This document shows, piece by piece, positions 7,118 to 15,574 of a stretch of DNA of 64,000 bases. Within the stretch, counting starts at the first letter, position 1. Every line of letters starts with the position of its first letter. Both the position numbers and the translations under genes were made by a program. The stretch lies in assembly GCA_001417715.1 (NCBI GenBank), contig BBRT01000247.1, forward strand, positions 23,355 through 87,354, in the 5' to 3' direction. This DNA is from Candidatus Symbiothrix dinenymphae (lineage in GTDB: Bacteria > Bacteroidota > Bacteroidia > Bacteroidales > Azobacteroidaceae). The notes below the pieces were generated by a model. That model was not told the DNA's origin. It worked only from the letters and a program-made list of their open reading frames with translations, and ran no database searches.

Positions 7118-8704
7118 TTAAATTTCCCATCCTTGGCGGATATTGCGGGTAAGCAATTTGTTGGCAGCCTCATCATTGGTGATGGTGCGTGTTGCCGGAT
7201 TATACTCCAATTTCTTCCCGTTGCTCATCAGTGATACAGAGCCAAGATTGAAGGTTTCATTTACTTCTTTAGCCTTTTCAAATGCTCCAACTCCTTTTCC
7301 CTTGCCACGGCAGCCATCTATCCAGCCTTGCAGCCAGCGTACAGTGCCGTCAGCCAATATATCTTCCGGCTTGTCAGGCATGGGATAGCCTTCCATATTG
7401 GCGTATTGCGATGCTTGTTTCCCGACGATTTTCGGATTTTCCCGAAAGAACCCCGATACGATAGCGCCTTTTTCGCCAACAAACATCATGCCTTCAATAG
7501 GCAGGTCGTAGCCTTCGTATCCTTCCGGCATTTGCGGTTTCATGCCGCCATCATGCCATTGCACGATAATTTTGCCCGAACCGTCCTTATACGGAACGTC
7601 AAAGCGATAGGCAGCCGCCAACGGGTAGGAATAGTTGTTCACAACGAATGAGGGCACATTGTTTTTCAGCCCGACCACACGCGAGAAACGTGTGCTTGCA
7701 GAAATGGCAGAATCCAACTTAAACGCATCAAACACCGGCAAAAGGCTGTAATATCCCATATCGGCAATAGCGCCTGCGCCAAACTCGTACCAGCCGCGGA
7801 AAGTGGCATGGGTGTAATGTGGATGATAGTCGCGCATCTCGGCAGGTCCCAACCACAGATCCCAGTTGAATCCATCGGGAACGGGTGGTTTATCTGTCGG
7901 TATTTCAGGATATTGGGGCCATACCGGACGATTGCTCCAATTGTGTATTTCTTTGAGTTGTCCAATGGCTCCGGCATCCACCCATTTCTTTATCAAACCT
8001 ATATTGCCCATGCCGGAAGCATTGAATGCCATCATGTGAGTGGATAGTTTGGAAGAGGCGGCAAGGTCGACCACCTTCATCGCTTCGGTCAATTTATTGC
8101 CCAAAGGCTTGTGCATGATGATGTGCTTCCCGCGTTTCAGGCAGTCAATAGCCTGATAAGCGTGCAAATGGTCAGGCGACATAATCTTTACAGCGTCCAC
8201 ATCCTTCACTTTGTCCAGCAATTCGCGATAGTCTTCAACGGCAGCAATCGTTTTCTTGTATCCGGGGAGGTTCTTCCGATAGTAGGCTTCAACGATTTCT
8301 TTCATAATGTTCCGCCCTCCCGGTATCCCTTTCGCGCCTTCCTTCCACGCAGGCTCATCAATAAACTTGCGCAATTGGTCACGCAAGCCGTTCTCGCTCC
8401 AATGGATATAGTCATAACTCTCTCTGTTGGGGTCTGCCACGCCTACAATTTCTATCGCCGGCGCCTTCAACAAGGCGCCCACTTCGGCTAAACCTTGAGT
8501 GCCGCAACCGATATGCACTAATCGGATTTTATCGCTCGGCGCGACCATCCCCTTTTTTTTAGCCGCAAAAACATGGCTGGGAATAACGGTAAGAGCACCA
8601 ATGGCGGTTGCTCCGGCGGTAAGAAATTCACGCCTACTCATGGAATGAATTGGCATTTTCACTTGATCATTCATAACTTGATCGTTCATAACTTTATCTT
8701 TCAT
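7118..8704 (-). CDS. Tat-exported Gfo/Idh/MocA-family oxidoreductase
   Basis: An NAD(P)-dependent sugar oxidoreductase of about 507-528 aa. A twin-arginine signal (SRREFLTAGATAIGALTV) is followed by a Rossmann fold (RLVHIGCGTQGLAEV) and the family motif with Lys (GKHIIMHKPLGNKLTEA), then the alpha/beta domain with FGAGAIADMGYY. The start is uncertain. Three ATG codons (8704, 8689, 8674) are supplied by 15-base tandem repeat units, and ATGs at 8656 and 8641 are also in frame. The last two give a normal Tat signal length, so the repeats may really be 5' leader. It lies between GH127 and the TIM-barrel isomerase in the PUL1 operon. Confidence 0.87.
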   Translation of the reverse strand: MKDKVMNDQVMNDQVKMPIHSMSRREFLTAGATAIGALTVIPSHVFAAKKKGMVAPSDKIRLVHIGCGTQGLAEVGALLKAPAIEIVGVADPNRESYDYIHWSENGLRDQLRKFIDEPAWKEGAKGIPGGRNIMKEIVEAYYRKNLPGYKKTIAAVEDYRELLDKVKDVDAVKIMSPDHLHAYQAIDCLKRGKHIIMHKPLGNKLTEAMKVVDLAASSKLSTHMMAFNASGMGNIGLIKKWVDAGAIGQLKEIHNWSNRPVWPQYPEIPTDKPPVPDGFNWDLWLGPAEMRDYHPHYTHATFRGWYEFGAGAIADMGYYSLLPVFDAFKLDSAISASTRFSRVVGLKNNVPSFVVNNYSYPLAAAYRFDVPYKDGSGKIIVQWHDGGMKPQMPEGYEGYDLPIEGMMFVGEKGAIVSGFFRENPKIVGKQASQYANMEGYPMPDKPEDILADGTVRWLQGWIDGCRGKGKGVGAFEKAKEVNETFNLGSVSLMSNGKKLEYNPATRTITNDEAANKLLTRNIRQGWEI

Positions 8705-8791
8705 AACTTTATCTTTTATAACTTTATCTTTTATAACTTTATCTTTTATAACTTTATCTTTTATAACTTTATCTTTTATAACTTTATCTTT
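8672..8791 (-). repeat. 15-bp tandem repeat at the start of the Gfo/Idh gene (eight full units)
   Basis: Eight consecutive 15-base units begin at 8672, 8687, 8702, 8717, 8732, 8747, 8762 and 8777, with a partial ninth at 8792. The five units from 8717 are identical (TATAACTTTATCTTT on the plus strand). In the three units nearest the gene the first base is C, which turns ATA into ATG on the coding strand and creates three alternative start codons. The unit is five codons long (K-D-K-V-I/M), so copy-number change keeps the frame. It fills the whole gap between GH127 and this gene. Confidence 0.9.
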
Positions 8792-8802
8792 TATAACTTA
8801 AC

Positions 8803-10794
8803 TCAATTTAGTCCATTCAAATTTTGCAATAGCCAAACCGACATCTTACCACTGCCTCGATGATTCCATGCGTAATAGGGTATCAATGAAAGCGTTACAT
8901 CTTTTACTTGTAAACGTCCCGTTTCATTTTGGGCTAATAACTGCGCAGTCGTTTTTAACTGATGGATACCCTTTAGCAAATCCGGCTTGGTTTCCACCCT
9001 GATTTCAGGCTTTTGATTTATCACGACACTGAAAATATCAAAATCATTATCCGCCCATTCGGCACAATAAACAATGGGACCGCGTTCGATAGATATTTTT
9101 CCGCGGTCGGCTTCCACTTTGTCGTTGGCTTTCACTACGCGCGGTTCCATGTCGAAATGCACTTTCACCACATCGTCTTTTTTCCATTGACGGGAAATCG
9201 CGAAATATCCCTTCTCCAATTTGCTGTCCACCTTGGCGCCATTCACTGTTACCGTATAATTCAACTTTTTGCCGTCTGCATAACTGTACAAATCGCTGGG
9301 AACGACTTCGCCCTGCACCCAACCCGGTACACGCACTTTCAATGTAAATTGTTGTTTTGAACGCGGTGACACTTTAATATTAATGTCGCCTGTCCATGGA
9401 TAATCGGTTGATTGGCTTACTGCTACTTTTTTACCTTCTACATCCAATACGGCATCATTGCCCATAAACAGGTTTACATAGAGGTCATTGTTTTTGACAG
9501 CATACACATAACCCGGCAGGGAAGGGATAAAACGGCTGACATTCGACGGGCAGCAGGAGCTGTCAAACCACGGCTGGCGGACAAGTGTACTTCCACGATT
9601 AAATTTGAATTTGCTATCCGATTCCAATGGATTGGGATAGAAAAATGTGCCGCCATCCAGCGAAACGCCGGAAATCAAACCGTTATACAAGGTGCGTTCC
9701 AGCACGTCGAAATATTTAGCTTCGCCATGCAACAGAAACAAGCGGTAGTTCCAATAAACATTGGCAATGGCTGCACAAGTCTCGTTGTAAGCCGTCAGAT
9801 TGGGCAATTCGTAGTTATCGCCAAATGATTCGTGTTGATGACGGGCACCTATGCCTCCGGTAATGTAGAGTTTTTTCGACACCACATTGTCCCAAAGGCG
9901 GTCGATGGCGTGGATGTAAGCCTCATCGCCCGTGAGCGCTGCCACGTCGGCAATTCCCGAATACATATAAACGGCGCGTACGGCATGCCCAACGGCTTCG
10001 TCCTGTTCTAAAATAGGTTTATGCATTTGTCTGGTGAAGGCGTCGCCTTTTCGGGCAGTGTAACCCCGTTTGTCCAAGAAATATTTTGCCAAATCAAGGT
10101 ATTTCTTTTCGCCCGTTACGACATACAATTTAGCTAATCCCATTTCTGCAATCTGATGACCCGGCACACGCGCTACCTGTCCCGGTTTATCGCCGATGGA
10201 CCGTTCTACACAGTCGGCATAGCGGATGGCTATATCCAAGAAATTTCTTTTGCCGGTTGCCTGATAGTGAGCGATGGCGCTTTCCAGCAAATGTCCCAGA
10301 TTGTAAAATTCGTGGCTGTATTCCTCCACTTTTGCCCAGCGCTCGTGACCTACCCAATCGTGCGGATGTTGCGGATTCATCGTTCGGGCGGTAAAAAGAT
10401 AGCCGTCCGGTTCCTGTGCGGCGGCGACTATGGTGAGCACACTGTCGATGTATCGCACCAGTTTCTTATCCGGCCATGTTTGCATGGAATAAGAAGCGCC
10501 TTCGATGGTTTTATAGACATCCGTATCATCAAAAGAAAATCCTCCCACTTTATAGTCGGGGCTTGGATGGGCTGCCTTGTGGAAATTTTCATACCGCCCC
10601 GTTTCTTCACATTTGCCGAATGCCAAAGGGATAGTTACCTCGCGACTGGCGTTTAAGCGTTGTCCCCAAAATTGGTCGGTCACTTTCACCGACGTAAACG
10701 GTACGGGATTGATGGGATAACCGCTGCCTTTCGTTTGCGAAAATCCTGTAAGACAATACAATGTCAACAAGAATAGAATGATGCTATTTTTCAT
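8803..10794 (-). CDS. GH127 family beta-L-arabinofuranosidase-like enzyme, copy 1
   Basis: A 663-aa secreted glycoside hydrolase of family 127 (old DUF1680), whose best-known members release beta-L-arabinofuranose. Signal peptide residues 1-19 (TLYCLTGFSQ). An (alpha/alpha)6-barrel core and a beta-sandwich C-terminal part follow. The catalytic residues of the family are all present: the acid/base Glu in HQHESFGDNYELPN (about 322) and the zinc-binding and nucleophile set E338 and C340 (AYNETCA) and C414 and C415 (SSCCPSN). It lies 21 bases after the propeller gene in the PUL1 enzyme operon. Copy 2 at 24963-26957 is nearly identical. Other GH127 members act on different pectic sugars, so the exact substrate is inference. 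Confidence 0.92.
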   Translation of the reverse strand: MKNSIILFLLTLYCLTGFSQTKGSGYPINPVPFTSVKVTDQFWGQRLNASREVTIPLAFGKCEETGRYENFHKAAHPSPDYKVGGFSFDDTDVYKTIEGASYSMQTWPDKKLVRYIDSVLTIVAAAQEPDGYLFTARTMNPQHPHDWVGHERWAKVEEYSHEFYNLGHLLESAIAHYQATGKRNFLDIAIRYADCVERSIGDKPGQVARVPGHQIAEMGLAKLYVVTGEKKYLDLAKYFLDKRGYTARKGDAFTRQMHKPILEQDEAVGHAVRAVYMYSGIADVAALTGDEAYIHAIDRLWDNVVSKKLYITGGIGARHQHESFGDNYELPNLTAYNETCAAIANVYWNYRLFLLHGEAKYFDVLERTLYNGLISGVSLDGGTFFYPNPLESDSKFKFNRGSTLVRQPWFDSSCCPSNVSRFIPSLPGYVYAVKNNDLYVNLFMGNDAVLDVEGKKVAVSQSTDYPWTGDINIKVSPRSKQQFTLKVRVPGWVQGEVVPSDLYSYADGKKLNYTVTVNGAKVDSKLEKGYFAISRQWKKDDVVKVHFDMEPRVVKANDKVEADRGKISIERGPIVYCAEWADNDFDIFSVVINQKPEIRVETKPDLLKGIHQLKTTAQLLAQNETGRLQVKDVTLSLIPYYAWNHRGSGKMSVWLLQNLNGLN

Positions 10795-11840
10795 TTTTAA
10801 TTCTCTAATTTATTTTTAATGTTTAGGAAAACCCAAGTCAGCACCGTCAAGAAATACAAGTCCGATTCGCTCCAGATTTCCGGTGCGACCGTTGTACCAC
10901 AGCCGCCATTTTTTCTCTTTCGCATCGTAAATGACGAACGGTTTATAGCACGCCTCAGCGTCCCATCCGTCTGGGGTTGGCGAAATAATCGGATTCGTCG
11001 GCAGCCGTTCCCAATTTGTAATGCCGTCCTTCGAGCGCGCAATGCCGATACGGGCAAGATGTTCGTTTTCGTAACCTATGTAGAACATTAAGTACCAATC
11101 GTTGTGTTTGAAAACATGCCCGCCGGCAACTTTATGATGTTCCCACTCGGTGTTTTTATCACACGAAAAGATGGGATTATTTTTGTATTTCGTCCACACA
11201 AGACCATCCGGGCTTGTTGCGTAGCCGATAGCGTTCGGTTCGTATATCTCGCCGCCGGAGTACCACATCGTGAAAAGTTTGGCATCGGCATCCCATTCGA
11301 CGTTCGGACACATCACGGCATGTTCTTTTTCCCAGCCTTTTTCCGGCACTAAAACGGGTTTGTCCGATTTCCTTTCAAAGTGAATGCCGTCGGTACTCGT
11401 TGCGTAACCAATCCACGAGCCGCTTTTCGACCAATCGTTGTACCAAACCTGACCGGTGTACCAAAGATGATACACGCCGTCCCGCTTAATAACGGAGGGG
11501 CGATTGATTTCATTTTCCCAACCTGAGTCGGGATTGGGAGCGAGAACGATTGTAGGCTCAGACCAATTAATTCCGTCCTTACTTTCGGTGTAGGCAAGCG
11601 ACTTTTTCGGTCGCCACGAGAACCACATCTTGTATTTGCCGTCCTCTTGCAGCATCGCGATATCGAAACACGTGCCGAGGTCCGCGCCACCGAGAACAGG
11701 ATTGTTCTCATATTTCGTCCATTTTATATCTGCCCGACAAGACGACAGAGTGAACACTGATAACACAAGCAGTGAAACTGCTAATAAACAATAACTTTTT
11801 TTCATTTCTTTTATAATTTTTATTTTTAATATTTTTAATT
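8812..11840. repeat. Segmental duplication, copy 1 (GH127 plus propeller genes)
   Basis: About 3 kb holding the GH127 and propeller genes is repeated almost exactly at about 24975-28004. The offset changes only from about 16160 to 16164 across the segment, so there are very few indels. Homology begins just inside the GH127 stop region and ends in the AT-rich leader of the propeller gene. Boundaries are read by eye, to within about 20 bases. Confidence 0.9.
10816..11805 (-). CDS. Five-bladed beta-propeller glycosidase-like lipoprotein, copy 1
   Basis: A 329-aa protein with a lipoprotein signal (SLLVLSVFTLSSC, Cys at about 23), so it is anchored in a membrane. The mature part has repeated blades with the patterns KYKMWFSW, YHLWYTGQVWY, LFTMWYSGG, WYLMFYIGY and WRLWYNGR, and with IGYATS-DG repeats. 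This is typical of the five-bladed propeller glycosidases related to GH32, GH43, GH62 and GH130. I cannot assign the family number with confidence. Its place between GH2 and GH127 suggests that it removes one sugar of the same oligosaccharide. A near-identical copy lies at 26980-27969. Confidence 0.8.
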   Translation of the reverse strand: MKKSYCLLAVSLLVLSVFTLSSCRADIKWTKYENNPVLGGADLGTCFDIAMLQEDGKYKMWFSWRPKKSLAYTESKDGINWSEPTIVLAPNPDSGWENEINRPSVIKRDGVYHLWYTGQVWYNDWSKSGSWIGYATSTDGIHFERKSDKPVLVPEKGWEKEHAVMCPNVEWDADAKLFTMWYSGGEIYEPNAIGYATSPDGLVWTKYKNNPIFSCDKNTEWEHHKVAGGHVFKHNDWYLMFYIGYENEHLARIGIARSKDGITNWERLPTNPIISPTPDGWDAEACYKPFVIYDAKEKKWRLWYNGRTGNLERIGLVFLDGADLGFPKH

Positions 11841-11843
11841 TTT

Positions 11844-14321
11844 TTAGAGTGCAAAGATAGTTGTTTTTATTGTAGCCGTTGCTTTGCGCAGACCGGAGGC
11901 TTCGGCTTCGAAATGGATTTTGCCTTCTTGTTCGGACGATTGAACAATGGCTACCAATTGACCCTTAAAGGCACTCATCTTGGGGAGGTGGAACTGTTCG
12001 AGGTTCCTCGCATCGCCGTTTCCTGCTGCCCGAAAGCTGCCCGCACCGCTTACTTTAAAGCGGATAGAGTTGGATGCTTCGGGGCAGAGGTTGCCGTCTT
12101 TATCGACCACCTTCACTGTGACGAAAGCCAAGTCTTTGCCGTTTGCTTCAAGCGACGAACGGTCTGCCGACAGTTCTATGTGATGAGGCTTGCCTGCAGT
12201 ATGGACTTCCTTTTCGACCACGGCTTGCCCTTTCTCGTTGTAAGCCACCACTTTTATAACGCCCGGTTCATACTTCGCATCCATCCACATCAGGCGGTAG
12301 CGGCGCTGGCGGAGGAGTTGTTTGGCTGCATCATCGTTATTGGTACGGTCAGCCGTCATCGTGATATCCTTCGTCAGGCGGCCCTGGCTCTTGCCGTTGA
12401 TAAAGAGTTCGGCAGAAGGATGGTTGGTATAGACGAAGACCGGCGTCACTTCGCCTTCCCGTCCCGGCCATGTCCAGTGGGGGAGGATGTGTAGGGTTTC
12501 CTCCGTGGGATTCCAGTGGCTGCGGTAGAGGTAATAGCGGTCTTTGGGAATGCCTGCCAGGTCGATGATGCCAAACATGGAACTGTGGTTCGGCCAACGC
12601 CAGTGAGGAGTCGGTTCGCCTAAGTAGTCGAAGCCCGCCCAGACAAACCCGCCTATACACCAGGGATAGTCGTCGTGATACACAAAGTCGTCGTCCGGGA
12701 GATTCGACCACCAACAATGTTCTACATCATATCCGGACATTTGTCCATCCTCATGAACTGTTTCCTTGTCGTCAGTGCGGGTTACGGGGAAGTAGTATGT
12801 GCCCCGTGAACTGATGGTGGAGGTCGTTTCGCTGCCGAGTACAATGTTTTGAGGCAACTCCTCGTAAGCCTTTTGGTAGAAGGGAAGGCGATAGGTGAAG
12901 CCGGCCACGTCGAGGATGGCAGCCATGTGGCTGTCCATGGCACCCTGCGCATTATCCAAGCCCATTGTTACCGGTCGGGTAGGGTCTTCGCGGTGGCATA
13001 TATCTTGAAGGAAACGCGCCGTTTTCATGCCTCGCGCCGATTCTTGCCCGTGCACCTCATTCCCGATGCTCCATATTACAACCGAAGGACTGTTGCGATA
13101 GTTGTGCAGCATATTGACCATATCTTTCTCCGCCCATTCGGTGAAATAACGGTTGTAGCCGTTCTTGCTGCCTTTGACACCGTCCCATTCGTCGAAGGCT
13201 TCCACCATCATCATGAAACCCATTTCGTCGCACAGGCGCACTAATTCGGGAGCAGGCATATTGTGCGCAGTGCGGATGGCATTGCATCCCATTTCCTTCA
13301 GAATACTCAGTTGCCGCCTGAGCGCACTTTCGTTGACGGCTGCCCCAAGCGGTCCGAGGTCATGGTGGTTGCATACGCCCCGGAACTTGATTGGCTCGCC
13401 GTTGAGAAACATGCCTTTGTCGGGTATGATTTCAAGCTGTCGGATGCCGAAGGGCGTCGTATATTCGTCTTTCAGCACGTCGTTGGCGTATAGCTTTGAA
13501 ACGGCTTCATACAGGTAAGGTGTCGAAGGTGTCCACAAGTGCGGGGTTTCGACGGCGAAATCCTGTTCAAAAGTAAAGGCGTCGAAACGCGAGAGGGCAC
13601 TTTCCGAACGGGCGACTATTTTACCATACGAATCTTTTAACTCCGTAACTAATGTAACCCTTCCGGACAGGTGCCCGTTCGGCAGTTCAACCTTTGTCTT
13701 GAGCTTCACCTTGGCGTATTCGCGATTCACCACCGGCGTAGTGAGTTGCGTTCCCCAGACGGGAATATGTTCGCCGCTCGTGAGGATAACATGGACGTTG
13801 CGGTACAGCCCCGCGCCGGAATACCAGCGCGACGATTCCGGTAAGTTCTCTGTGCGCACGACCAGGACGTTGCCTTTTTCCTTCATATTTGCCGTCATGT
13901 CGAACCAAAAGCTGTTGTAGCCATACTGCCAAAAGCCCACCTCACGGCCGTTGAGGTAGACCCGTGCATTGCTCATCGCCCCGTCGAAGAGGATAGCCGC
14001 CCTTTGTCCCCGCGCAAAGCCGGGCGCGTCAAAGGTGGTGCGATACCAGCTTGCACCGACGAGAGGCAAGCCTCCTTCGAGGATGGACCTCTGCACATTG
14101 GCACTCTTGTCGAAATGTCCATAAATAGCCCAGTCGTGAGGCACGGTTACGGTTTGCCACTTGCTGTCGTCAAACTCCGGACGGACAGCCTCCTCCGTGT
14201 CGGTACGCGAAAACTTCCAGCCTTTTTCCAGCAAGAACTCCCTGCGCTGCTGCGCCATCCCAACTAAGGAAGCGCCCAGTAATAAAAAGAAACAGAATAA
14301 GAATTTAATTCCTGATTTCAT
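11844..14321 (-). CDS. Glycoside hydrolase family 2 (beta-galactosidase-like)
   Basis: A secreted family 2 enzyme of about 825 aa, with a sugar-binding jelly-roll domain, an immunoglobulin-like domain, a TIM barrel and C-terminal beta-sandwich (DUF4982 and Ig-like) domains. Counted from the longer frame that begins at 14345, the acid/base Glu is at about 430 (WSIGNEVHG) and the nucleophile Glu is at about 506 (IVLGSETTS). The jelly roll has the typical VPHDWAI and GASWYRTTF. I chose ATG 14321 (MKSGIKFLFCFFLLLGAS) because it gives a normal signal peptide; the ATG at 14345 only adds a stub. It is the first gene behind its own promoter and leads an operon of five genes down to the TIM-barrel isomerase. 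Beta-galactosidase is the default guess; other beta-glycosides are possible. Confidence 0.9.
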   Translation of the reverse strand: MKSGIKFLFCFFLLLGASLVGMAQQRREFLLEKGWKFSRTDTEEAVRPEFDDSKWQTVTVPHDWAIYGHFDKSANVQRSILEGGLPLVGASWYRTTFDAPGFARGQRAAILFDGAMSNARVYLNGREVGFWQYGYNSFWFDMTANMKEKGNVLVVRTENLPESSRWYSGAGLYRNVHVILTSGEHIPVWGTQLTTPVVNREYAKVKLKTKVELPNGHLSGRVTLVTELKDSYGKIVARSESALSRFDAFTFEQDFAVETPHLWTPSTPYLYEAVSKLYANDVLKDEYTTPFGIRQLEIIPDKGMFLNGEPIKFRGVCNHHDLGPLGAAVNESALRRQLSILKEMGCNAIRTAHNMPAPELVRLCDEMGFMMMVEAFDEWDGVKGSKNGYNRYFTEWAEKDMVNMLHNYRNSPSVVIWSIGNEVHGQESARGMKTARFLQDICHREDPTRPVTMGLDNAQGAMDSHMAAILDVAGFTYRLPFYQKAYEELPQNIVLGSETTSTISSRGTYYFPVTRTDDKETVHEDGQMSGYDVEHCWWSNLPDDDFVYHDDYPWCIGGFVWAGFDYLGEPTPHWRWPNHSSMFGIIDLAGIPKDRYYLYRSHWNPTEETLHILPHWTWPGREGEVTPVFVYTNHPSAELFINGKSQGRLTKDITMTADRTNNDDAAKQLLRQRRYRLMWMDAKYEPGVIKVVAYNEKGQAVVEKEVHTAGKPHHIELSADRSSLEANGKDLAFVTVKVVDKDGNLCPEASNSIRFKVSGAGSFRAAGNGDARNLEQFHLPKMSAFKGQLVAIVQSSEQEGKIHFEAEASGLRKATATIKTTIFAL

Positions 14322-14356
14322 ATTGTTTATTATTGTGTAACACATTCAAGTCCCTG

Positions 14357-14364
14357 CAAAGGTA
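14357..14364 (-). promoter_or_regulatory. Promoter -7 box of the PUL1 enzyme operon
   Basis: TACCTTTG on the minus strand, in the 46-base gap between the DUF4998 lipoprotein gene and GH2. The enzyme genes can thus be transcribed independently of susCD. Confidence 0.65.
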
Positions 14365-14391
14365 CAAAAAAATTGATATAAACGCAGACAA

Positions 14392-15543
14392 TCAATATGA
14401 CCTGTAAACATAGATTTCCGCTATCTGAATATATACTCCTTCGTTGCTGTCGGGCAGATAGATTTTCAAATAACGTTTCCTGTTGGCGGGATCCGGCGAA
14501 GGTATATAGGTTGTCAACATCTGCGGTACGGCATTGTTTGGAAACACAATGTCGTTACCGATTTGCACCCATGTAGCGGCAGTCGGATCCGGGTCGTCAC
14601 TTACGAAATATTGAACAGTTTTGGCACCTACTCGACCGGAAGCGCGATAAGTTACTATCTGTGTAATATCTTTCGGCGTCTTCATGTCGATAATAGCCCA
14701 GTGGGGGGGGGGAGCAGCTGGAGACCACTCTGAGTGCCAGTAGCTGTTGCTGTTGTTGTCTATACCGTCAATAATCGTCGTTGCCCGATAGCCGCTGTTT
14801 TGGCCGGACCATTCTATCACCTCCCAATTCGTTTTATCAAAGAGAATAACCGGATCTATTGTCACGCTCTCCCAACCCAGACTGAACGTATCTACAGCAT
14901 CCGGTTCCGGACGGAACACTGAGCGGTACTCAAACGTTGAGCCGAGTGTCGCATCCGTAATAGTAGTAAGGGCGTCGACCGGACTTGCCGCGATGGTGGT
15001 ATCCACACCGCTCAGCTTAGTGTAACGGATTTCGGTCTGCACCTGATTTTCGGCTGCTATTCCCCATGGAATCTTTATGTGTATATCTGTGCCAACCTCA
15101 ACAGGACTACCCACATCAACGCGCCGTTGGTTCAGGGTGCTTCGGAAGAGTGCTCCGTAAGAGATACCTGAGCCGGTGGTTTTGAGGGATGAATTGCCGC
15201 GGCTGTCTGTTGTTTGCACTTCAAACGCATAGGATTGTTCTCCCATATCCGGAATGGTATCTTCCACGACGATGGTATCCGAAACAGATGCAGGAACCGG
15301 GATGGAACGGTGCCCCACTCCGTCGTTCCAATACACTTCAATCGTCTTCACATTCGGCGAATTGATTAACCAACCTTGAAACAAAATACGTCCCTTACCC
15401 GCTCTGAACACCATCGAATCTACTTTTGGGGCATAGACTATTTCGCCGTCTTCAACATACTGCTTGTGGATGTCCATACCATCATCACAGGAAATGAAAC
15501 CCAACAGGCTCATTGCTAATACACTAATATATATCTTTTTCAT
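14392..15543 (-). CDS. DUF4998 and discoidin-like (F5/8 type C) surface lipoprotein, PUL1
   Basis: A 383-aa lipoprotein (lipobox LLGFISC, Cys at about 19). An N-terminal DUF4998 domain (KVDSMVFRAGKGRILFQGW, then VYWNDG) and a middle beta-sandwich are followed by a C-terminal discoidin/F5/8-like carbohydrate-binding domain (HWAIIDMKTPKDITQIVTYR, ending KRYLKIYLPDS...IQIAEIYVY). Proteins of this kind sit next to SusCD and are thought to bind glycan at the cell surface. The F5/8 domain is encoded across a run of 10 C (14712-14703) giving Pro-Pro-Pro at about residues 278-280. At 10 bases the frame is intact; any single-base slip would delete the binding domain. Confidence 0.87.
   Translation of the reverse strand: MKKIYISVLAMSLLGFISCDDGMDIHKQYVEDGEIVYAPKVDSMVFRAGKGRILFQGWLINSPNVKTIEVYWNDGVGHRSIPVPASVSDTIVVEDTIPDMGEQSYAFEVQTTDSRGNSSLKTTGSGISYGALFRSTLNQRRVDVGSPVEVGTDIHIKIPWGIAAENQVQTEIRYTKLSGVDTTIAASPVDALTTITDATLGSTFEYRSVFRPEPDAVDTFSLGWESVTIDPVILFDKTNWEVIEWSGQNSGYRATTIIDGIDNNSNSYWHSEWSPAAPPPHWAIIDMKTPKDITQIVTYRASGRVGAKTVQYFVSDDPDPTAATWVQIGNDIVFPNNAVPQMLTTYIPSPDPANRKRYLKIYLPDSNEGVYIQIAEIYVYRSY
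14703..14712 (-). repeat. C10 homopolymer (coding strand) in the DUF4998/F5/8 gene
   Basis: Ten consecutive G on the plus strand, ten C on the coding strand, encode Pro-Pro-Pro in AAPPPHWAIID. It is one of only four G/C runs of 10 or more in the window, all in PUL surface or transport genes. In the present length the downstream frame is open. Confidence 0.9.
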
Positions 15544-15574
15544 TGCTTTATATTTTTTAATTTATTTATATTGT

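Noticed and set aside
8672..8791. Possible CRISPR array
   Set aside because: The units are contiguous 15-mers without unique spacers, and no cas genes are present.
8573..8863. Plus-strand frame with FIFYN repeats, first considered as a repeat protein
   Set aside because: It is the antisense reading of the 15-bp tandem array and of the Gfo/Idh start region.
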